Shown here: positions 8,480 through 14,207 of the stretch, piece by piece | Layout of the letters: the number at the start of each line of letters is the position of its first letter | How positions within the stretch are numbered: position 1 is the first letter of the stretch | From: Bacteroidales bacterium | Lineage (GTDB): Bacteria; Bacteroidota; Bacteroidia; Bacteroidales; UBA932 | Assembly (NCBI GenBank): GCA_012728975.1 | Contig: JAAYDZ010000053.1 | Coordinates: 1-32,623 of the forward strand | Length of the DNA stretch: 32,623 bases | Direction of reading: 5' to 3' | Notes under the pieces: model-generated | Seen by the model: only the letters and a program-made list of their open reading frames with translations | Told to the model about the DNA's origin: nothing | Database searches by the model: none | Program-made: the position numbers and the translations under genes

Positions 8480-10810
8480 TTATTCCGTAAGAGAATAAGG
8501 CTTTTGATAGGAAGCGGACTTTTTGTTTGGCCTGTTGCTCATTTCAAATAGCATTTCTCCACCTTCGAGGATATCCGAATGTGTTATGAAATGCTTTTCA
8601 TATTTTTTACCGTTAAGCTTTATAGATTTCACATAAACATTCTTATCGGATAAATTTTCGGTTTTGACAGTAAATGTTTTTCCGTTTTCCAAATAGATAG
8701 TCGCTTCTTTGGTCTTGGGCGAACCGATTACATATTGGTCGGAACCGGGACAAACGGGATAAAATCCGAGTGCCGAAAAGATATACCAGGCCGACATTTG
8801 ACCACAATCGTCGTTACCTGACAATCCGTCTATTTTGTTTTTATACATCTGCCGCATGATTTCGTGGAGACGGTACTCCGACTTCCAGGGCTCCTTTGTC
8901 CATTTGTACAAATAGGCTACATGATGACTTGGCTCGTTTCCGTGTACATAATTACCCATCAGCCCTTCCTCGTTGATATCTTCGGTCTTTTCGAAATATT
9001 TGGCAGGAAGATGCATCGTGAAAAGCGAATCAAGACGGCGAATAAATTGTTTCTCGCCCCCCATTTCCTTTATCAATCCATTCACATCGTGTGGTACAAA
9101 AAAGGAGTAATTCCACGAATTTCCTTCAATAAAACCTTGTCCATGTGTATCCAGCAGATCAAAATCCTCTTTAAATGTTCCATCTTTTAGTTTCGGACGG
9201 GCAAAATGCAAAGAAGGGTCAAAGATATTGCGATAACTTAAGGCTCTGCGGGCATATTCCTTACTGATTTCACTGTTGTTTAGGCGGTTTGCCAGCTCGT
9301 GAATGGTCCAATCGTCATAACTGTATTCCAATGTAATGGAGGCAGCCGATGAGCTTCTTTCCAATGGCACGTATCCATATTTTTTGTAATCGCCCGTACC
9401 ATCAAAATAGTCGACATTGGAACTATTTATGCAGGCTTCCAATGCCAATTCTTTATCAATATCCAATCCCTTGGCAATTGCATCCGACACCACCGAAACG
9501 GAGTGATAACCGATCATACACCAGTTTTCATTTCCCATGTGTGACCATACCGGCAACGCTTTATGAACACTTTGTTTGTAGTGATTTAACATGGAGTTGA
9601 CAAACTGGGTGCTTCGTGCAGGCTTTATAAGATTCATAAGTGGGTGTTGTGCACGAAATGTATCCCAAACCGAGAATACCGTGTAGTTGGTTGCTCCTTT
9701 TTCAGCTTGATGAATATTGTGATCTATGCCACGATATCTTCCATCCACATCCTGATAAACGGAAGGGTTTATCATGGTATGATAGAGTGCCGTATAAAAA
9801 ACATATTTTGTCTCTTCATCGGCTTTAAAATCAATACAGCTAAGTTCTTTTTCCCATTTCCGCTGAGTTTCATTACGTATATCGTCAAATGATTTTCCGC
9901 CGGTTTCAGACTCCAGGTTCTTCATTGCACCAAGGCAATCCACAGGTGAAAGTGCCACCTGAATTTCGAGAGGCTTCCCATCGGAAAAATCGAAATCAAA
10001 ATAGGCTGTCAGATGCTTCCCGAACATTTCAGGAAAGTTGTCGGTCATATCAAATTTTCGCCAGAAACCGTTGTACAGCATTTTTTCTTTGTTACGACAA
10101 CCATAGTTTCGGATAGGTTTTGAAAACTTCACGGCAAAATGGGTGTAATTCATTCTCGACCATCCGCGGGTGATACGGTAACCTGTAAGGGTATATTCAT
10201 CTTCCACGCGCAAGTTTGCCATCAGCACTTTACCGTCGTAATTGTAAATCCCGTAATCCAAATCGAGAATGATATGTCCGGTTTTCGTGTCTCGCGGGAA
10301 GGTGTAGCGATGTACTCCTACTCTTTCTGTTGCAGTCATTTCTGCAAGAATATCATAGTCTTGCAAAAGGACAGAGTAGTAACCTGCTTCCGCTTTCTCG
10401 TTATCGTGACTAAATCGTGAACGATAGCCGCTCCCGGGATTTTCTTCAGTCCCCATATCCAACTTAACTTCGCCGGTCATAGGCATTATCAGTATATCAC
10501 CCAAATCGGAATGCCCCGTCCCATTGAAATGGGTGTGGCTGAACCCCACAATGGTTTTATCATCATATTGGTAACCGGCACAATATTTATATGCATCGCT
10601 CTGATAAATCCCGTCAACATTGTGGGGAATCATTTCCGTATCTGGGCTTAATTGAACCAAGCCGAAAGGGGCACAGGCTCCCGGAAAAGTGTGTCCCATG
10701 CTTTTAGTACCAACCATGGGATTCACATAATCTAACGGTGAATTTTGAGCAGATAAATGATTTGCAGACATCAATAACAGTATAACTAATAAACGAAGAT
10801 ATTTATTCAT
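8480..10810 (-). CDS. GH92 alpha-mannosidase, exported
   Basis: A 776-aa glycoside hydrolase with a signal peptide (RLLVILLLMSANHLSAQ). The N-terminal sandwich domain begins with the family hallmark DYVNPMVGT and the FPGACAPFGLVQLSPDT segment. The catalytic (alpha/alpha)6 domain carries GNEPSHH near residue 625 and GLSGNDDCGQMSAWYIFSA near residue 662; the second holds the paired aspartates that act as general base in characterised GH92 enzymes. These calcium-dependent exo-mannosidases trim alpha-mannose from yeast mannan or host N-glycans. The enzyme stands alone here, with no SusC/SusD pair or sulfatase, so it is not part of a visible polysaccharide utilisation locus. Length and motifs are complete. 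Confidence 0.95.
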   Translation of the reverse strand: MNKYLRLLVILLLMSANHLSAQNSPLDYVNPMVGTKSMGHTFPGACAPFGLVQLSPDTEMIPHNVDGIYQSDAYKYCAGYQYDDKTIVGFSHTHFNGTGHSDLGDILIMPMTGEVKLDMGTEENPGSGYRSRFSHDNEKAEAGYYSVLLQDYDILAEMTATERVGVHRYTFPRDTKTGHIILDLDYGIYNYDGKVLMANLRVEDEYTLTGYRITRGWSRMNYTHFAVKFSKPIRNYGCRNKEKMLYNGFWRKFDMTDNFPEMFGKHLTAYFDFDFSDGKPLEIQVALSPVDCLGAMKNLESETGGKSFDDIRNETQRKWEKELSCIDFKADEETKYVFYTALYHTMINPSVYQDVDGRYRGIDHNIHQAEKGATNYTVFSVWDTFRAQHPLMNLIKPARSTQFVNSMLNHYKQSVHKALPVWSHMGNENWCMIGYHSVSVVSDAIAKGLDIDKELALEACINSSNVDYFDGTGDYKKYGYVPLERSSSAASITLEYSYDDWTIHELANRLNNSEISKEYARRALSYRNIFDPSLHFARPKLKDGTFKEDFDLLDTHGQGFIEGNSWNYSFFVPHDVNGLIKEMGGEKQFIRRLDSLFTMHLPAKYFEKTEDINEEGLMGNYVHGNEPSHHVAYLYKWTKEPWKSEYRLHEIMRQMYKNKIDGLSGNDDCGQMSAWYIFSALGFYPVCPGSDQYVIGSPKTKEATIYLENGKTFTVKTENLSDKNVYVKSIKLNGKKYEKHFITHSDILEGGEMLFEMSNRPNKKSASYQKPYSLTE

Positions 10811-11020
10811 GTTTTTTCTAATCGGTAAGTAAAATCAGACTCCAAACCATAAAGATAGTCAATAAAACGATGTGTATCACGAATATATTGAAAGATGGGA
10901 AACCTATTTCAAGATATATTTTCCGGGAATAATAATTATTGATTACCTTTATTTCATAAAAATCCTCAACATCAACTCGCTATAAAAGAAAGGTTTTGGT
11001 TATTGAATAAAAATAGTACA
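10811..11020. other. Intergenic region between divergent GH92 and accessory island
   Basis: 210 bases, AT-rich, with no coding frame I trust. TACCTTTA at 10944-10951 is one base off the -7 consensus and could serve the island operon. On the minus strand TATCTTTA, also one base off, lies upstream of GH92. No inverted or heptamer repeat stands out. Confidence 0.4.
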
Positions 11021-11566
11021 ATGAAAAAAATAATTAAAACAATAACCATTGGCATTGTGGTAATAATCGGGCTTGTTTTAATAGCAAGACCTGCTTTGAG
11101 TTTGTATGGCGAATGTTGTGCCTATTTCGATAAAAAAGCATTTCTTGCCAAACATGAATTTGAGGATTTTGCTCAATTTAAAAATGTTTCTCTCTTTATT
11201 CGAGGTGGAGATAGCGAAAGAAATCCTATTATTGTCGTAGATGCGCCACATTTGGTTAGAGATACTTCAAAAGTGGGATATTATGTTGTAATGTTGGACA
11301 AAAGAACCCACCAGGTAAAAGAAGCAAAATGGATGACAGAATACGATATTGAAGCCGACACTCTGAAACTTCAACAATTGGTACAAACATTTATGAGGTA
11401 TAGGATACCACGCCTGGATGTAGATACAGCGGGAAATGTATTTGTTTATGTGAAAGATGTTGAGACGTTGGCATTAGTCAGATTTGCCAATGAAAATGAG
11501 TTGCAAAAACGAAGTAAAGAGACAAAATGGATTAACATTAAGTCCAATTGGTACAAGCCAAGATAA
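11021..11566 (+). CDS. Unknown membrane-anchored protein
   Basis: A 181-aa protein of unknown family. After the start MKKIIKTI comes one hydrophobic helix to about residue 22, probably a signal anchor, then a soluble region with several short strands (VSLFIRGGD, NPIIVVDAPH, GYYVVMLDKR) and a basic end. The frame is also open from a TTG at 11003, but the ATG at 11021 directly precedes the helix and is preferred. It is the first gene of an AT-rich run of closely packed small genes (16 nt to the next), which together look like a transferred accessory block. No function can be assigned. Confidence 0.65.
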   Translation: MKKIIKTITIGIVVIIGLVLIARPALSLYGECCAYFDKKAFLAKHEFEDFAQFKNVSLFIRGGDSERNPIIVVDAPHLVRDTSKVGYYVVMLDKRTHQVKEAKWMTEYDIEADTLKLQQLVQTFMRYRIPRLDVDTAGNVFVYVKDVETLALVRFANENELQKRSKETKWINIKSNWYKPR

Positions 11567-11582
11567 GTTAAACTCCGAAAAA

Positions 11583-12020
11583 ATGAAATCAATAACAAAA
11601 ATATTTTTCATTTTAGGCGTTGCTTTTTGGAGTATAGGCCTATTGTATAGTGTTTCAAAACTAATCGCATTAAATGGATTAGGAAACATTTTTGAAATGA
11701 ATGAGGCTCAAAATGCAAACACAAGAATAATCAGGGACTCAACACATATTACTATATCTTATAGATACCAAGTTGAGGAAAAAACGTATCAAGACAGTTA
11801 TAAAATGCTTATTGAATATTTTGAAAAATGTGACATTGATACCATTGCAATCAAATACAATAAACACTTTCCTATGGTTAGTTATATTGATTGTGTTCCG
11901 TTAAAATTGAGACAACAAAAAGTAGGCATGATTATATCTGCCTTTTTTATATTGTTTTTTATTTTTCTTTGGAAATTGAGCAATAAAGATAAATGGATTA
12001 AAACATATAAAGAAAAATAA
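11583..12020 (+). CDS. DUF3592-like membrane protein
   Basis: A 145-aa protein with two membrane helices (about 4-24 and 112-130) bracketing an extracytoplasmic domain. That domain shows the DUF3592 pattern: a strand pair ISYRYQVEEKTYQDS and later IAIKYNKHFPMVSYID, equivalent to the V.Y.Y.V.G..Y and V.Y.P.NP motifs of the family. DUF3592 proteins often occur near polymorphic toxin and immunity genes but have no agreed function. The frame extends upstream into the previous gene, but the ATG at 11583 gives the usual short N-terminus before the first helix. The next gene follows after 2 nt. Confidence 0.72.
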   Translation: MKSITKIFFILGVAFWSIGLLYSVSKLIALNGLGNIFEMNEAQNANTRIIRDSTHITISYRYQVEEKTYQDSYKMLIEYFEKCDIDTIAIKYNKHFPMVSYIDCVPLKLRQQKVGMIISAFFILFFIFLWKLSNKDKWIKTYKEK

Positions 12021-12022
12021 AA

Positions 12023-12367
12023 ATGAAAATTAATAGAGAAAAAGATATAGATGAGGTAAATTTCATATTTAGAATTTTTAACGTATCACCTGATGTTTAT
12101 AATTTAATTGCTAAAGATTTGGACAAAAAAATCAAGTTTTCTGTTCACGAGCAAAAATCAAATTTTAATATTCTAATTGACATTGAAAGTGTAAGTACAT
12201 CGGAAAGTATAAAAAGGATAATTAGAGACTATAAGTTAGAAGAAATAGATATTTATATTAGCCTTATCTCAACTTATGACCATGGAGGTTTGTTGGTTCC
12301 ACAAAATGTGTCTCGTATAATTAGAGATTTTGATTGTGATTTAAATTTTTCATTTGTTAGCTGTTGA
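12023..12367 (+). CDS. Small protein, weakly DUF4279-like, possible immunity protein
   Basis: A 114-aa soluble protein, very Ile/Lys/Asp-rich. It reads as two similar half-domains, each with a strand (VNFIFRIFNVSP; IDIYISLISTYDH) and a helix (DVYNLIAKDLDKK; NVSRIIRDFDCDL). The second half resembles the DUF4279 ending, in which a strand and helix follow a glycine-rich turn. I give this only as a resemblance. It sits 2 nt after the DUF3592-like gene, and its 3' end overlaps the frame of the nuclease-tip gene, which fits an immunity or accessory gene of a toxin cassette. Confidence 0.6.
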   Translation: MKINREKDIDEVNFIFRIFNVSPDVYNLIAKDLDKKIKFSVHEQKSNFNILIDIESVSTSESIKRIIRDYKLEEIDIYISLISTYDHGGLLVPQNVSRIIRDFDCDLNFSFVSC

Positions 12368-12626
12368 TATTAATATTATTCATGCATTTAGGATATGTGA
12401 TTTTGCACTTAAAGGATATCCTATTGACATGGGAAAATCTGTAAAAATTCATCACGAAGGACAAAACCCTAAGCGACCATTTAAAGAAATGCTTCCAAAT
12501 CAACATAGAGGCAAAGGAAATGATGCTATAAATCATCCAAATAAAAACAAGCCAAGTCAAATAGATCGAAAAGAGTTTAATAAAGCAAAAAAAGAATATT
12601 GGAAAAAAGAATATGAAAACAAATAA
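12354..12626 (+). CDS. Orphan HNH-type (LHH-like) toxin nuclease tip
   Basis: The reading frame runs from just after a stop at 12342 to 12626. There is no ATG before 12429, so the protein starts at TTG 12354 (90 aa) or ATG 12429 (65 aa). The conserved core is VKIHHEGQNP, PFKEMLPNQHRGKGND and INHPN, then IDRKEFNKAKKEYWKKEYE. A double histidine, a spaced third histidine and the YWxxEY tail match HNH/EndoVII-type nucleases at the C-terminus of polymorphic toxins (LHH group). The delivery domains that normally precede such a tip are missing, so this is an orphan cassette: either a short stand-alone nuclease or a displaced fragment. The stop overlaps the start of a SUKH immunity gene (ATGAAAACAAATAA, 14 nt), the usual toxin-immunity arrangement. 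Confidence 0.7.
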   Translation: MLAVDINIIHAFRICDFALKGYPIDMGKSVKIHHEGQNPKRPFKEMLPNQHRGKGNDAINHPNKNKPSQIDRKEFNKAKKEYWKKEYENK

Positions 12627-13146
12627 TTATAAACTTATGATTGAGAATATTATCAAGGAATTGAGAAAATTCTCTGATGATATTATGACATTAAACCCAC
12701 CAGTTAACACAGAATTAATTGTTAAATTTGAAAAAAAATATCAGTTGGAATTACCTAATGATTATAAATATCTATTGAGTCAATTTAACGGTATTACTTT
12801 AATGGGCGATGAAGTATTAGGTATCACTTTCTCAAACTATGGATATGACTTAGCGAGTACTTATGAATTTGAACATTTTAATGTTCAAATTCCTCAGTTT
12901 GACTATTTAATACCTTTTTCGCCAGATGGAAGAGGTAATTTTTATTGTTTTGATACAAGTAAAAAAACAAATAACGGAAACTCATGTAAGATTGTTTTTT
13001 GGTGTTCTAATCATGAGTATTCGGAAACTGATGAGCCGGAAATTACACACGATAATTTATCTGATTGTATTAGCGAATGTATTATCGGTTGGACGTTGGA
13101 AGATTATAATTATGACGGGAGCAGAAAAGTTACTTGTAATGGGTAA
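12613..13146 (+). CDS. SMI1/KNR4 (SUKH) family immunity protein
   Basis: A 177-aa cytoplasmic protein of the SUKH superfamily. The signature is FEKKYQLELPNDYKYLLSQF followed by NG near residue 55 and a downstream strand region (FDYLIPFSPDGRGNFYCFD) with the GRGN-type turn. SUKH proteins are the commonest immunity partners of nuclease toxins in polymorphic-toxin systems. The start overlaps the end of the nuclease tip by 14 nt, which strongly suggests the pair evolved together. Base composition is AT-rich like the rest of the island and unlike the peptidase and mannosidase genes on either side. Length is usual for the family. Confidence 0.88.
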   Translation: MKTNNYKLMIENIIKELRKFSDDIMTLNPPVNTELIVKFEKKYQLELPNDYKYLLSQFNGITLMGDEVLGITFSNYGYDLASTYEFEHFNVQIPQFDYLIPFSPDGRGNFYCFDTSKKTNNGNSCKIVFWCSNHEYSETDEPEITHDNLSDCISECIIGWTLEDYNYDGSRKVTCNG

Positions 13147-13241
13147 TGCTTCAGAACGTGAGTTATCGAAATAATCATCTGATTATCAAAAACAATTTTA
13201 AAGATTAGGCGTAAACGATTAAAAAAGTAGCTGCGTTGGTC

Positions 13242-13262
13242 GGCGGGATTTATAATCCCGCC
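13242..13262. repeat. Perfect palindromic hairpin, REP-like
   Basis: GGCGGGATT (13242-13250), loop TAT, AATCCCGCC (13254-13262). The stem of 9 bp is GC-rich in an otherwise AT-rich island and has no T run, so it is not a normal terminator. A decayed similar element appears at 13911-13946. Confidence 0.65.
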
Positions 13263-13393
13263 ATGTGTGCTATAAGAATCCGTCAAAAGACGGAAGCGGA
13301 AATAAAGGTGGTAAACATGACAAAGCAGAAGAACGAAGATCAAGAGAACAAAGAAAAGCGGATGAAAGAAAAACAAATAACTGTGTATTATGA
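13256..13393 (+). pseudogene. Broken C-terminal toxin tip upstream of the TPR gene
   Basis: An open frame of 45 codons with no start codon runs from a stop at 13253-13255 to TGA at 13391-13393. The translation is highly charged: KNPSKDGSGNKGGKHDKAEE followed by RRSREQRKADERK. It looks like the tail of a polymorphic toxin or its linker. Its stop overlaps the ATG of the TPR gene as ATGA, the same coupling expected for a toxin-immunity pair. I read it as the surviving 3' end of a displaced toxin gene. The family of the lost domain is not recognisable. Confidence 0.5.
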
Positions 13394-13905
13394 AATCAAA
13401 ATTTAATAAGGAACAAATCCTGCAAGAGTATTATGATACTTATCATAAAGACACGGCTAAGGCAAGAAAATTAATAAAAAAATTAGATTATAAAAATGAT
13501 CCATATCTATTATCTGAAATTGCAACTTCATATTTTGATGAGAATAAATTGAGATTAGCTGAAAGATATGCTATTAAGGCATTTGAATTAGATTATTTAA
13601 ATCCTGCCACTCTTTGGATTCTTGCTTTAGTCAAATGGGATTATGGTCAAATTGATTCCGCTATTTTTGCTTTTCAAGAAATAATTAGAATCGGCACACG
13701 CAGAATACATAAAATAGGATATAGAGAAAATAAAGATGTAGCATTGGCAAGAATAAATGATAGCAAATTTCAATTGTATAGATTATTGAAAGAAAAAAAA
13801 CCAGCCGTTGCAAAGAGATATTTGCGAGAATATGAAAAAGGAATAGAAAAGGGACTTGATACTATAGTTGATTGTTATTATCAACAAGTTAAAGCTAAAG
13901 AATAA
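13390..13905 (+). CDS. TPR-like helical protein, candidate immunity protein
   Basis: A 171-aa all-helical protein. Residues about 36-105 contain two tetratricopeptide-like helix pairs (LSEIATSYFDENKLRLAERY with AIKAFELDYLNP; LWILALVKWDYGQIDSAIFA with FQEIIRIG). The rest is a basic coiled helix bundle. No signal peptide is present, so it should be cytoplasmic. Its ATG overlaps the stop of a broken toxin tip (ATGA), so an immunity role against the lost toxin is a reasonable inference, not a demonstrated one. TPR/Sel1-like immunity proteins are known in polymorphic toxin loci. AT-rich like its neighbours. Confidence 0.7.
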   Translation: MKSKFNKEQILQEYYDTYHKDTAKARKLIKKLDYKNDPYLLSEIATSYFDENKLRLAERYAIKAFELDYLNPATLWILALVKWDYGQIDSAIFAFQEIIRIGTRRIHKIGYRENKDVALARINDSKFQLYRLLKEKKPAVAKRYLREYEKGIEKGLDTIVDCYYQQVKAKE

Positions 13906-14135
13906 GTTGCGACGGGAGGTTGGAATTTATAAGAATAACCCGTCCTAACGAATATGTAAAAATAAACGAGCCGGTTGGCAGGATTTCTTGGCAAGCCAAG
14001 CGAAGTATCGAGCGGAAGACTATCGTTATAGTTCTGCGATTGAACCAATAGCTCAATTTGGTTTGGGTCTTTATAACACGACCGGTAATAGCAAGATACT
14101 AACAGGATTAGGTGCAGCTTATTTCAGGACATGAC
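13906..14135. other. Decayed intergenic stretch with gene scrap
   Basis: The first part holds an imperfect GACGGG...CCCGTC inverted repeat (13911-13946) that resembles the better palindrome at 13242. The rest is occupied by the non-initiating coding scrap at 13949-14134. No complete gene is visible. Confidence 0.5.
13949..14134 (+). pseudogene. C-terminal remnant of an unknown protein
   Basis: A 61-codon frame without an ATG, from just after TAA at 13946-13948 to TGA at 14132-14134. The translation includes AGWQDFLASQAKYRAEDYRY, SSAIEPIAQFGLGLYNTTGN and ILTGLGAAYFRT, which has the amphipathic character of real protein, unlike shadow frames here. The start and most of the gene are gone. The parent family is unknown to me; given its neighbours it could be another toxin cassette or part of the lost delivery protein. 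Confidence 0.45.
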
Positions 14136-14177
14136 AACCCGTACTCAAAACTCGGAACTCAATACTCCTAACTAAAA
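14136..14177 (-). repeat. Degenerate heptamer array behind the S9 peptidase gene
   Basis: Six gapless heptamers on the plus strand: AACCCGT, ACTCAAA, ACTCGGA, ACTCAAT, ACTCCTA, ACTAAAA. On the minus strand this is the GAGTT form, and it directly follows and partly merges with the terminator of the minus-strand operon. Confidence 0.75.
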
Positions 14178-14207
14178 AAACTCCCTTAAGGGAGTTTTTT
14201 TAGTTAG
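14168..14207 (-). terminator. Terminator of the nagX-like/phosphodiesterase/S9 peptidase operon
   Basis: A perfect 40-nt palindrome centred at 14187/14188 (ACTCCCTT/AAGGGAGT core with T and A runs). It overlaps the peptidase stop codon. Symmetric A/T runs make it usable in both directions. Confidence 0.88.

Noticed and set aside
13110-13376. Minus-strand open frame of 88 codons over the island palindrome
   Set aside because: It is antisense to the SUKH end and the toxin scrap, with a Phe/Leu-rich composition due to the charged sense strand.
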